Shown one piece after another: positions 1 to 8,949 of a DNA stretch of 37,399 nucleotides. How positions within the stretch are numbered: the stretch's first letter is position 1; each line of letters opens with the position of its first letter. The position numbers and the translations under genes are program-made. This DNA is from Nocardioides immobilis (GTDB lineage Bacteria; Actinomycetota; Actinomycetes; Propionibacteriales; Nocardioidaceae): positions 1 through 37,399 of the forward strand of contig NZ_QXGH01000051.1 in the NCBI RefSeq assembly GCF_003515065.1, written 5' to 3'. The notes under the pieces were generated by a model that did no database searches, was not told the origin of the DNA, and saw nothing but the letters and a program-made list of their open reading frames with translations.

Positions 1-6
1 ATAGAG

Positions 7-123
7 TTACGGCGGCCATAGCGACAGGGAAACACCCGGACCCATCCCGAACCCGGAAGTTAAGCCTGCCAGCGCCGATGGTACTGCAACCGAGAGGCTG
101 TGGGAGAGTAGGACGCCGCCGGA
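7..123 (+). rRNA. rrf: 5S ribosomal RNA
   Basis: This is the 5S rRNA of the large ribosomal subunit, recognised from the conserved core (CCCATCCCGAACCCGGAAGT, then GCCGATGGTACTGC) and a closing helix pairing bases 10-16 with 115-121. It is complete and is followed at once by an intrinsic terminator, so it is the last gene of an rRNA operon whose 16S and 23S genes lie upstream of the window. The exact ends are uncertain by one or two bases. Confidence 0.95.
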
Positions 124-135
124 CATATATTCGCC

Positions 136-175
136 AATGGGCTATCAGGTTTCTGATAGCCCATTGTGCGTTTTT
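136..175 (+). terminator. Intrinsic terminator of the rRNA operon
   Basis: A perfect 13-bp inverted repeat (136-148 with 153-165) closes on a 4-nt GTTT loop. A run of five T follows at 171-175. The stem is AT-richer than its surroundings. It lies 13 nt after the 5S gene and is the clearest factor-independent terminator in the window. Confidence 0.9.
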
Positions 176-307
176 GGGCCTTGCCGTTGCTGCGCCACTT
201 TCCGTCCACAGGGCATCGGGCGGCCCGGCATTCTCCACAGCCCCGTCATCGCCGGCGGTCCAGTGTCGGCAGTCCTTCGTTTGCTGGTCGGCACAAGGAG
301 GTGCCGA

Positions 308-679
308 ATGAGCACGAAGAAGCAGGAGCCGGTAGCGGTCAACGTCAACGAGGTCCGGCTCGTCGGGACGGTGTCGGGCGATCCCGAGTCCCGGGTGCTG
401 CCGAGCGGCGACGAGCTGTTGGTCGTCCGGGTGGTGGTGCCGCGGCTGCCGGTGCGGGCGCGGTCCGACGGGCGTCGGCCCCCGAGCGTCGACGTCATCG
501 ACTGCTGCGCGTGGGACGCACGGCCGCGACGGACGCTCGGCGGCTGGGAGCCGGGCGACGAGGTGGAGGTGACCGGCGCCCTGCGCCGCCGTTTCTACCG
601 CACCGGGGGAGTCGCGGCGTCGCGGGTCGAGGTCGAGGTCAGCTCGGCGCGTCGGCTTCGTCGCGCAGCGAGCGGATGA
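308..679 (+). CDS. Short single-stranded DNA-binding protein (SSB-like, OB fold)
   Basis: A 123-residue protein with the pattern of an SSB OB fold: NEVRLVGTVSGDPESRVLPSG at the N-terminus, a middle strand with VVRVVVPR, then WEPGDEVEVTGALRRRFYR. Family members bind ssDNA in replication and repair. It is shorter than a housekeeping SSB and lacks the acidic C-terminal tail (ending in DDDxPF-type residues) that recruits partner proteins; it ends in basic RRLRRAASG. It is therefore probably a paralogue, not the essential SSB. The ATG at 308 is chosen because AAGGAG (295-300) sits 7 nt upstream; in-frame sequence further upstream runs into the rRNA terminator. Its 3' end overlaps the convergent DUF1015 gene by 41 nt. 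Confidence 0.8.
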   Translation: MSTKKQEPVAVNVNEVRLVGTVSGDPESRVLPSGDELLVVRVVVPRLPVRARSDGRRPPSVDVIDCCAWDARPRRTLGGWEPGDEVEVTGALRRRFYRTGGVAASRVEVEVSSARRLRRAASG

Positions 680-1778
680 GGACGCCGAGGCTCGGCTTGG
701 GCTGGAACGATGTGGCCTTCTCCGGGAGCAGTCGGTCGTCCTCGGCGATGCGTTGGACGAGGTCCACCGACGGAGCCGGCATCAGGACGGCGACGGTCGA
801 ACGAGGATCGGCGCTCGCGAGGGCGTCGTCGACGGTGTGGTGATAGCCGATGCCCGTGGGTCCGTGCGGCAGCGCGGGGACCAGCTGACCGTGGAGCACC
901 TCGACGGCGGCGCGGTCGGTCGGCACCGCCAGGTCGACGACCACCCATTCCTTGCCGTCGGTGGCGGCAAGGGTGCTGGGTCCGAGTGCGGCCACGGCTT
1001 CCGATTGCGAGCGGTCCGTGCAGGTCATCCCGAGGCTCGCTGCCGCGTTGCGCAGGTCGTCGAGGGAGGTGCCGGCCAGGCTGCGGTGGATGGGCCCGAG
1101 GAAGAGCGGAGTCGTCGACTGGTCCACGAGCATGGCCAGGCCGAGGTCGCTGGGACCGCCCGGATCTCGCTGCTGCAGGCGCAGGTACGCGGCGTACCGG
1201 TGATGGCCGTCGGCGATGAGCGCTCGGCTGTCGCGGAGCTCTTCGGCGATGTCGGCGAGCAGCGCGGCGTCGCGGATCGCCCAGATCCGGTGCTGCTGCT
1301 CGGAGCGGTCGGTGAACTCGTGGCTGATGGTCGTCCCGAGCACCCCGGCCATGAGCTCGCCGAGCCGCGGCGTGCCGTGGTGGACGAGCAGGATCGGGGC
1401 CGGGTTGAGGCCCATCTCCGCCATCCGGTCGGCGAGGTCGTCGGCCTGCGCGGGGTGGATGCCCTCGTGCGGCAGCACGGCCCGGTCCTCGGGCCGGGTG
1501 GCCCGCCGTGAGACGTCCAGGGCACCGACGAGTCCGCGGATGGTCATGCCGCCGGCGGTGTACTCGTGGAGGTAGAGCGCGGGCGCAGCGTCGCGGCGGA
1601 CGAGCCCGCGGGACTGCCAGCGCAGCAACCGGGCGGCGACACCCCGGTAGGGGCGCGCGAACGCGCGGCCGGTGGATGGATCTCCGACCCGGTGCGGGGC
1701 GAGCATCAGCCCGGGGAACGGCAGGAGCCTCAGCGGGCCGGCGACGTACGGCGGCGTCACCACCTGTCCTGAGTCCAT
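639..1778 (-). CDS. DUF1015 family protein
   Basis: A 379-residue cytosolic protein of the DUF1015 family, whose biochemical role is not established. Family hallmarks are visible: FPGLMLAPHRVGDPSTGRAFARPY near the N-terminus (split here around residues 20-43), LHEYTAGG, a central AIRD, and the invariant IADGHHRYAAYLRL segment. The length is close to the family norm of about 400. The ATG at 1778 is favoured because a TACGAT hexamer lies exactly 6 nt upstream on the same strand, as at many leaderless genes here. A much longer in-frame extension exists but would run through the HAD gene. It is divergent from the HAD gene and converges on the SSB-like gene, overlapping it by 41 nt. Confidence 0.85.
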   Translation of the reverse strand: MDSGQVVTPPYVAGPLRLLPFPGLMLAPHRVGDPSTGRAFARPYRGVAARLLRWQSRGLVRRDAAPALYLHEYTAGGMTIRGLVGALDVSRRATRPEDRAVLPHEGIHPAQADDLADRMAEMGLNPAPILLVHHGTPRLGELMAGVLGTTISHEFTDRSEQQHRIWAIRDAALLADIAEELRDSRALIADGHHRYAAYLRLQQRDPGGPSDLGLAMLVDQSTTPLFLGPIHRSLAGTSLDDLRNAAASLGMTCTDRSQSEAVAALGPSTLAATDGKEWVVVDLAVPTDRAAVEVLHGQLVPALPHGPTGIGYHHTVDDALASADPRSTVAVLMPAPSVDLVQRIAEDDRLLPEKATSFQPKPSLGVLIRSLRDEADAPS

Positions 1779-1784
1779 CAGGGC

Positions 1785-1790
1785 ATCGTA
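1785..1790 (-). promoter_or_regulatory. -10 hexamer of the DUF1015 gene (leaderless start)
   Basis: On the minus strand TACGAT lies 6 nt upstream of the ATG at 1778. The spacing places the likely transcription start at or next to the start codon. No Shine-Dalgarno fits between them. Confidence 0.55.
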
Positions 1791-1826
1791 CGGAGCGATG
1801 GTGGGTGGACCTGAGAGGCTGACCCC

Positions 1827-2840
1827 GTGTTGGCCGCATCGACCGATCCACTCACCGTCGCCTACGACCTCGCCATGCTTGACCTCGACGGCGTCGTCTA
1901 CGTGGGCAGTGACGCGGTCCCGGGGGCTGCAGAGCACCTCCGTGCGACGAGCGCGGCCGGGATGCGGATCGCCTTCATCACCAACAACGCGGCGCGGCCG
2001 CCCGAGACAGTCGCTGCGCACCTCACCGACCTGGGTGTCGCCGCTGAGGCGACCGATGTCGTCACGTCGGCACAGGCCGCGGCGGGCCTGGTGCGCGACC
2101 GGTTTGGCGCCGGCGCCCGGGTGGTGCGACTCGGCGGCCCCGGCCTCGAGGCCGCCCTTCGTGAGGTCGGCCTGGTCCCGGTCGAGGCCGACGACGATGC
2201 GGACGCCGTGGTCAGCGGCTACGGCCCCGAGGTGCTGTGGCGCGACATCATGCGGGTCGCGGTCCGGGTGCGCGAAGGTCTGCCGTGGCTGGCGACCAAT
2301 GCGGATCTCACGATCCCGACGGCCTTCGGGGTGGCTCCGGGTCACGGGGTGCTGGTGGAGACGCTCGCGAGGTTCACCGGCGTGACTCCGGTCGTCGCCG
2401 GCAAGCCCGAGCGGCCGCTGCTCGACGAGACGGTGCGACGGGTAGGCGGGCGCCGACCGCTGATGGTGGGCGACCGGCTCGACACGGACATCGAGGGGGC
2501 GCACCGTGCGGAGGTCGACTCGCTGCTGGTGCTGACCGGGGTCACGGGCCTCGCGGAGCTGGTCGCCGCCCGGCCCGAGCACCGGCCGACGTACCTCTCC
2601 GTCGATCTCGGCGGGCTCCTCGTGCCCCATCCGGAGCCGGTCTCCGACGGTGCGGGCTGGACCGTGGCCGGCTGGCATGCTGACGTACGGGACGGTCGGC
2701 TGACCGTGTCCGGAGCCGGCGGGGTGGACGACTGGTGGCGCTCGGTGGCGGTGGCGGCATGGGCGCATCTGGACGCCACCGGGACGGTGGCCGACATCAC
2801 CGCGCTCGGGATCCCTGATGCGGCCGGGGTCGGACGGTAG
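1827..2840 (+). CDS. HAD-superfamily (IIA, NagD-like) sugar-phosphate phosphatase
   Basis: A 337-residue HAD-IIA hydrolase. Motif I is DLDGVVYVG at residues 19-27 with nucleophile Asp19 and Asp21. Motif II is FITNNA near residue 51. Motif III is GKPERP near 192, and motif IV is MVGDRLDTDIEGA near 213-225. Relatives dephosphorylate small phosphorylated metabolites such as glycerol phosphate or nucleotides; the substrate here is unknown. About 90 residues after motif IV form a C-terminal extension with no recognised domain. GTG at 1827 is chosen for GAGAGG (1813-1818) 8 nt upstream. It is the first gene of the HAD-tlyA-nadK-recN run, an arrangement conserved in actinobacteria such as Mycobacterium. 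Confidence 0.85.
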   Translation: MLAASTDPLTVAYDLAMLDLDGVVYVGSDAVPGAAEHLRATSAAGMRIAFITNNAARPPETVAAHLTDLGVAAEATDVVTSAQAAAGLVRDRFGAGARVVRLGGPGLEAALREVGLVPVEADDDADAVVSGYGPEVLWRDIMRVAVRVREGLPWLATNADLTIPTAFGVAPGHGVLVETLARFTGVTPVVAGKPERPLLDETVRRVGGRRPLMVGDRLDTDIEGAHRAEVDSLLVLTGVTGLAELVAARPEHRPTYLSVDLGGLLVPHPEPVSDGAGWTVAGWHADVRDGRLTVSGAGGVDDWWRSVAVAAWAHLDATGTVADITALGIPDAAGVGR

Positions 2841-2843
2841 CTT
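2838..2843 (+). promoter_or_regulatory. -10 hexamer overlapping the HAD stop codon
   Basis: TAGCTT lies 7 nt before the ATG at 2851. Its first three bases are the TAG stop of the HAD gene. It suggests an internal promoter giving a nearly leaderless transcript for the small protein and tlyA. Confidence 0.45.
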
Positions 2844-2850
2844 CGCTCCC

Positions 2851-3060
2851 ATGACCGAGGAACCTGTGGTCGCGGGAGGCGCCCCGGCGCCGACCGGCAT
2901 CGCCGCCATCGACACCGTGCTCGACCTCGTCGCCGGGCTGGACGCCCGGCCGCTCGAGGAGCATGCGGCCGCCTTCGAGACCGCTCACTCCCAGCTCCGC
3001 CGTGCGCTCGACGATCCCGACCTCGGGGCCGACGACGCCGAACCGGCTCAGTCCGTCTGA
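2851..3060 (+). CDS. Conserved small acidic protein upstream of tlyA
   Basis: A 69-residue protein with an Ala/Gly/Pro-rich N-terminus followed by a predicted amphipathic helical stretch (AAIDTVLDLVAGLDARPLEE, then HAAAFETAHSQLRRAL). No catalytic motif, signal peptide or membrane segment is visible. A similarly small protein sits between the HAD phosphatase and tlyA in other actinobacteria, so position rather than sequence identifies it. It ends 2 nt before the tlyA start, so the two are surely cotranscribed. Function is unknown. Confidence 0.7.
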   Translation: MTEEPVVAGGAPAPTGIAAIDTVLDLVAGLDARPLEEHAAAFETAHSQLRRALDDPDLGADDAEPAQSV

Positions 3061-3062
3061 CG

Positions 3063-3884
3063 GTGCCACCGCGCCGTCTGCGGCTCGACGCGGAGCTCGT
3101 CCGCCGCGGGCTCGCACCCTCGCGTGAGCGGGCCGCGCAGCTGATCGCGGACGGACGGGTGAGGGTGTCCGGCGCTACCGCATCCAAGGCGGCGACCGGC
3201 GTGACGACCGACGTGGCGATCGTGGTGACCGAGAGCGAGCACGGCCCCGACTACGTGTCGCGCGGCGCTCACAAGCTCGTCGGGGCGCTGGCCGCCTTCG
3301 GTCCGCAGGGTCTCGAGGTCGCCGGGCGTCGTTGCCTCGATGCCGGCGCATCGACGGGTGGCTTCACCGACGTGTTGCTGCGTGCCGGTGCGGCCGAGGT
3401 CGTAGCCGTCGACGTCGGCTATGGCCAGCTCGACTGGTCGCTCCAGCGGGATCCCCGGGTCGTCGTGCACGACCGGCAGAACGTCCGCGCCCTGACGACC
3501 GACATCATCGACGGACCGGTCGACCTCGTCGTCGGCGACCTCTCGTTCATCTCGCTCGCGCTGGTGCTCGACGCCCTGCTGGGCGTGACCCGGCCCGACG
3601 GTGACCTCGCACTGATGGTCAAGCCCCAGTTCGAGGTCGGAAAGGACCGCGTCGGCAAGGGCGGCGTGGTGCGGGACCCGGCGCTGCGGGCCGAGGCGGT
3701 GCTCGGCGTCGCGTCCGCCGCCGCCGAGCGCGGCTGGGGCGTGCAGGGGGTGACGGTGAGCCCGCTTCCGGGACCGTCCGGCAACGTGGAGTTCTTCCTG
3801 TGGCTGCGGCACGGCCCGGCGACGGTCGATGTGGACGAGATCACGGCGGTCGTGCACCGCGGCACCGGCTCCGGGACGCCGTGA
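3063..3884 (+). CDS. tlyA: TlyA-type rRNA (cytidine-2'-O)-methyltransferase
   Basis: A 273-residue protein combining an N-terminal S4 RNA-binding domain (about residues 3-65, RLDAELVRRGLAPSRERAAQ) with an FtsJ/RrmJ-like SAM methyltransferase. The SAM-binding loop is DAGASTGGFTD (about residues 94-104), followed by VDVGYGQLDW. GDLSFISL and KPQFEVGK supply the conserved catalytic Asp and Lys region. In mycobacteria TlyA 2'-O-methylates 16S and 23S rRNA and its loss gives capreomycin resistance. GTG at 3063 lies 2 nt after the preceding stop and the S4 domain starts immediately, so little extension is possible. It forms an operon with the upstream small gene and the downstream nadK and recN. Confidence 0.93.
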   Translation: MPPRRLRLDAELVRRGLAPSRERAAQLIADGRVRVSGATASKAATGVTTDVAIVVTESEHGPDYVSRGAHKLVGALAAFGPQGLEVAGRRCLDAGASTGGFTDVLLRAGAAEVVAVDVGYGQLDWSLQRDPRVVVHDRQNVRALTTDIIDGPVDLVVGDLSFISLALVLDALLGVTRPDGDLALMVKPQFEVGKDRVGKGGVVRDPALRAEAVLGVASAAAERGWGVQGVTVSPLPGPSGNVEFFLWLRHGPATVDVDEITAVVHRGTGSGTP

Positions 3885-3897
3885 CGGCGGGATAGGA

Positions 3898-3903
3898 CAG
3901 ACT
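3898..3903 (+). promoter_or_regulatory. Possible -10 hexamer of nadK
   Basis: CAGACT ends 6 nt before the GTG at 3910, within TAGGACAGACT. It matches the A2/T6 pattern of -10 boxes at the leaderless genes nearby, but the first base is weak. Confidence 0.3.
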
Positions 3904-3909
3904 GAGCCC

Positions 3910-4878
3910 GTGACCACGTACGCCTCCGAGACTCCCCGCCGGGTGCTCGTGCTTGCGCACACCCGGCGCACCGACGCCCGCGACGTCGCGCGCTCGTTCG
4001 TCAAGGAGCTGAGCGCCCACGGGATCGTGGTCCGGCTGCTGCGCTCGGAGGCGGCGGATCTCGACGTCGACCCGGCCGCGTACGACCCGGCCGTCGAGCT
4101 CACCGACTCCGAGACCGATGCCAGCCGAGGCTGCGAGCTCACGGTCGTCATCGGTGGTGACGGCAGCATCCTGCGCGCGGCCGAGGTCACCCACAAGCGG
4201 CTGACCCCGGTGCTCGGCGTCAACCTCGGCCACGTCGGCTTCCTCGCGGAGGCCGAGCACGAGGACGTCGCGGCGACCATCGAGGCGATCGTGGCGCAGC
4301 GCTACACGACAGAGGACCGGCTGACCCTCGACGTCCGGGCGTTCCACGACGGTGAGCTGGTGTACTCGACCTTCGCGGTCAACGAGGCGAGCGTCGAGAA
4401 GGCCGCCCGCGAGCGGATGCTCGAGGTCGTCGTCGAGATCGACGACCGGCCGTTGTCGCGCTGGGGCTGCGACGGCGTCGTCTGCGCCACGCCGACCGGC
4501 TCGACTGCCTACAACTTCAGCGCCGGCGGCCCGATCGTCTGGCCGCAGGTCGAGGCGCTCTGCATCGTCCCCCTGAGCGCGCACGCCCTCTTCGCGCGGC
4601 CGATGGTGGTCGCGCCCTCCTCGGTCATCGCCATCGAGGTGCTCGCAGGCAACCAGGGCGCGGGCGTGCTCTGGTGCGACGGTCGGCGCAGCGTCGACCT
4701 CCCGCCCGGCGCCCGGATCGAGGTCAGCCGAGGGCTGCGCCCGGTCCGCCTGGTCCGCCTGCACCAGGCCCCGTTCACCGACCGGCTGGTGGCCAAGTTC
4801 GGGCTGTCGGTCGCGGGCTGGCGGGGCAGTGCCGAGAAGCGGCGCGAGCATCGCACGGGCGAGGGCGAGCCCGACTGA
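3910..4878 (+). CDS. nadK: NAD kinase
   Basis: A 322-residue NAD+ kinase (PpnK family) that makes NADP+ from NAD+ and ATP or polyphosphate. The diagnostic GGDGS is at about residues 81-85, with NLGHVGFLAE following. FAVNEASVEK is near residue 157 and CATPTGSTAYNFSAGGPI is the second conserved glycine-rich stretch. The length is slightly above the 290-310 usual, mostly from a hydrophilic C-terminus (SAEKRREHRTGEGEPD). GTG at 3910 is selected because it leaves a short lead before the Rossmann-like RRVLVLAHTRR strand. The stop overlaps the recN start by one base (TGATG), indicating translational coupling. Confidence 0.95.
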   Translation: MTTYASETPRRVLVLAHTRRTDARDVARSFVKELSAHGIVVRLLRSEAADLDVDPAAYDPAVELTDSETDASRGCELTVVIGGDGSILRAAEVTHKRLTPVLGVNLGHVGFLAEAEHEDVAATIEAIVAQRYTTEDRLTLDVRAFHDGELVYSTFAVNEASVEKAARERMLEVVVEIDDRPLSRWGCDGVVCATPTGSTAYNFSAGGPIVWPQVEALCIVPLSAHALFARPMVVAPSSVIAIEVLAGNQGAGVLWCDGRRSVDLPPGARIEVSRGLRPVRLVRLHQAPFTDRLVAKFGLSVAGWRGSAEKRREHRTGEGEPD

Positions 4879-6626
4879 TGATCGAAGAGCTGCGGATCAC
4901 CTCGCTCGGCGTCATCGACTCCTCGACCTTGGAGCTGGGCCCCGGGTTCACGGTCGTCACCGGTGAGACCGGCGCCGGCAAGACGATGGTCGTGACGGCG
5001 CTCGGCCTGCTCCTCGGCGGCCGCGCCGACAGCGGCGCAGTCCGGGTCGGCGCCCGGCAGGCCCGGGTCGAGGGCGTGGTCCGCACCGACGGGGTCGACG
5101 GTCTCGCTGCCGCTGTCGAGGAGGCCGGCGGCGAGGTTGAGGACGATCTGGTCGTGCTCGCCCGCAACGTCAGTGCCGAGGGCCGGTCGAGGGCGTACGT
5201 CGGCGGCGCCGGCGTACCGGTCGCGACCCTCGCGGAAGTCGCCGAGCCTCTCGTTGCCGTCCACGGGCAGTCCGATCAGCACCGACTCCTCAAGGCCACC
5301 ACCCAGCGCGCCGCCCTCGATGTCTTCGCGGGCGCGGCGGTCGCCGGGCCGCTCCAGCGGTACGGCGAGCTCCACGAACGCCTGGTCGCGACCGAGCGCG
5401 AGCTCGTCGAGGTCGTGGCGACCGCCCGGGAACGGGCCCGTGAGGCAGACCTGCTCCGGTTCGGCGTCGACGAGATCGCCGCCGTCGCGCCGCAGCCGGG
5501 TGAGGACCTGGAGCTGGCGGCCGAGGAGGCCCGGCTCGGCCATGCCGACACGCTGCGCACGGCCGCCGAGCAGGCGCGCGAGGCTCTCTCCAGCGACCAG
5601 GGCTCACCCGACGCGCTCGCCGCTGCTGCTGCGGCCCGTGGTCAGCTCGACAGCGTTCGCGACCACGACCCCGACGCCGGCGAGCTCGCCGACCGGGTCG
5701 CCGAGGTGACCTACCTGCTGTCCGACCTGGCCGCGGACGTCGCGTCGTACGCCTCGGGCATCGACACCGACCCGGCTCGGCTCGCCGGCGTCTCCGAGCG
5801 GCGAGCGGCCCTGGTCGCGCTGACCCGCAAGTACGGCGACAGCGTCGACGCGGTGCTCGCGTGGGCGGAGCAGGCCTCGAAGCGGCTGCTCGACCTGGAC
5901 GCCACCGACGAGACGATCGACCGGCTCACCGCCGAGCGGACCGCGCTGCGCGCGGAGCTCGCCGAGGTGGCCGCGATGCTCTCCGGCGCGCGTCACGAGG
6001 CTGCGGAGCGGCTGGCTGCGGCGGTGTCCGACGAGCTGACCCTGCTCGCGATGCCGGACGCGACCATGACGATCAGCGTCCGCACCCGGGAGGTCGAGCC
6101 GCCCGGCGACCCGGCACACCCGCCGGCCGACGCGCTGCTGGTCGGCGACCGCTGGCTCAGGTTCCACAGCCACGGGACCGACGAGGTCGAGCTCCTGCTG
6201 GCAGCCAACACCGGCTCGGAGGCGCGGCCCCTGTACAAGGGTGCGTCCGGCGGCGAGCTCTCACGGGTGATGCTCGCGGTCGAGGTCTGCCTCGCCGACA
6301 CCCACCCGGTGCCGACGTTCGTGTTCGACGAGGTCGACGCCGGCGTCGGGGGAGCGGCTGCCGTCGAGATCGGCCGCCGGCTCGCCGCGCTCGCCCAGCA
6401 CGCCCAGGTGCTCGTCGTGACCCACCTCCCGCAGGTGGCCGCGTTCGCCGACCGGCACGTCGTCGTCGAGAAGTCGTCCGACGGCACCGTCACCAGCTCC
6501 GGCCTGACCACCCTCGACGACACCGGCCGGGAGCAGGAGCTCTCCCGGATGCTCGCCGGGATGGCCGGATCCGACTCCGCACTCGCCCATGCCAGGGAGC
6601 TGCTCCAGATGGCCCGTTCCGACTGA
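4878..6626 (+). CDS. recN: DNA repair protein RecN
   Basis: A 582-residue SMC-like ATPase for double-strand-break repair. Walker A is GETGAGKT at residues 29-36. The ABC signature (SGGELSRVMLAVEV) is near residue 456, and Walker B (FVFDEVDAGVGG) near 481-492, followed by the VTHLPQVAA switch. The middle is the coiled-coil arm, rich in Ala, Glu and Arg. The length is normal for RecN. No LexA box is visible upstream of recN or within the end of nadK, so SOS control, if any, must come from the operon promoter. The next gene, pyrG, follows after 14 nt; the steA and copper-transporter-like genes often found here in other actinobacteria are absent. Confidence 0.95.
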   Translation: MIEELRITSLGVIDSSTLELGPGFTVVTGETGAGKTMVVTALGLLLGGRADSGAVRVGARQARVEGVVRTDGVDGLAAAVEEAGGEVEDDLVVLARNVSAEGRSRAYVGGAGVPVATLAEVAEPLVAVHGQSDQHRLLKATTQRAALDVFAGAAVAGPLQRYGELHERLVATERELVEVVATARERAREADLLRFGVDEIAAVAPQPGEDLELAAEEARLGHADTLRTAAEQAREALSSDQGSPDALAAAAAARGQLDSVRDHDPDAGELADRVAEVTYLLSDLAADVASYASGIDTDPARLAGVSERRAALVALTRKYGDSVDAVLAWAEQASKRLLDLDATDETIDRLTAERTALRAELAEVAAMLSGARHEAAERLAAAVSDELTLLAMPDATMTISVRTREVEPPGDPAHPPADALLVGDRWLRFHSHGTDEVELLLAANTGSEARPLYKGASGGELSRVMLAVEVCLADTHPVPTFVFDEVDAGVGGAAAVEIGRRLAALAQHAQVLVVTHLPQVAAFADRHVVVEKSSDGTVTSSGLTTLDDTGREQELSRMLAGMAGSDSALAHARELLQMARSD

Positions 6627-6632
6627 TAGGCT
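6627..6632 (+). promoter_or_regulatory. -10 hexamer of pyrG
   Basis: TAGGCT directly follows the recN stop (TGA 6624-6626) and ends 8 nt before the GTG at 6641. It supports GTG 6641 over the ATG two codons later, giving a nearly leaderless pyrG mRNA. Confidence 0.5.
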
Positions 6633-6640
6633 CGAACCCC

Positions 6641-8337
<1,697 letters not shown>

Positions 8338-8341
<4 letters not shown>

Positions 8342-8949
8342 CCGGGGCGCGTGAGCTCGCCGACTCACCTGGTGCGTGGCCGGTCGTCGACTCGACCGAC
8401 CTGCATCGCGACCGCTGGGTCGTCGCCCTTCGCCGGGACCGGATCCACCCGCCTCGCCAGGATCAGGGCCCGGAGGTCGGCGAGCCGTTCGGGCGGTTGG
8501 TGGTCGAGCACCCCGGCGCCGCGATGGCGCTGGCGATCGACGAGCGCGACGGCGTCGAGCAGGTCTGCCTGATCCGGCAGTACCGGCACCCGGGTGGCGG
8601 CACCTTCGTCGAGCTCCCGGCCGGCATCTGCGACGTCCCGGGCGAGGACCCCGTCGAAACCGCCAAGCGCGAGCTGCGTGAGGAGGTCTCGCTCGAGGCG
8701 GCGGAGTGGCAGCACCTGATCACGACGTACCCCTCCGCCGGCATCAGCAGCGAGGTGCACCACTTCTACCTCGCGCGCGGGCTGCGGGAGGTGGAGACCG
8801 ACTACGTCGCCGAGCACGAGGAGGCCCACCTCGAGGTGTTCTGGGCGCCGTTCGACGAGCTGCTCGCCGCCGTGCTCGACGGCCGGATCACCGAGGGACC
8901 CACGGCCATCGCGACGCTTGCGTACGCCGTTATACAGTCGCGCTCGTGA
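8338..8949 (+). CDS. NUDIX hydrolase, ADP-ribose pyrophosphatase type
   Basis: A 203-residue NUDIX enzyme. The Nudix box can be read across GICDVPGEDPVETAKRELREEV (about residues 97-118, with REL-REE at its core); the preceding LIRQYRHPGGGTFVELPAG is typical of ADP-ribose pyrophosphatases, which split ADP-ribose into AMP and ribose 5-phosphate. The equivalent gene after pyrG in mycobacteria is Rv1700, of the same class. Exact substrate specificity cannot be read from sequence. The GTG start overlaps the pyrG stop by 4 nt and its own TGA overlaps the ald start by 4 nt. The last codons hold an AT-rich TTATACAG stretch that looks like a promoter for ald. Confidence 0.9.
8931..8938 (+). promoter_or_regulatory. 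Probable ald promoter -10 inside the NUDIX gene
   Basis: TATACAGT is an isolated AT-rich patch in otherwise GC-rich coding sequence. TACAGT (8933-8938) ends 7 nt before the ald GTG at 8946. It forces a rare ATA isoleucine codon in the NUDIX gene, which suggests selection on the DNA signal. Confidence 0.55.

Noticed and set aside
1779..2915. Long N-terminal extension of the minus-strand DUF1015 frame across the HAD gene
   Set aside because: The extension is antisense to clearly conserved HAD coding sequence and DUF1015 proteins are about 400 residues; a -10 box and ATG at 1778 explain the start.
4840..4878. A LexA box for recN
   Set aside because: No TCGAAC-N4-GTTCG-type match was found upstream of recN.
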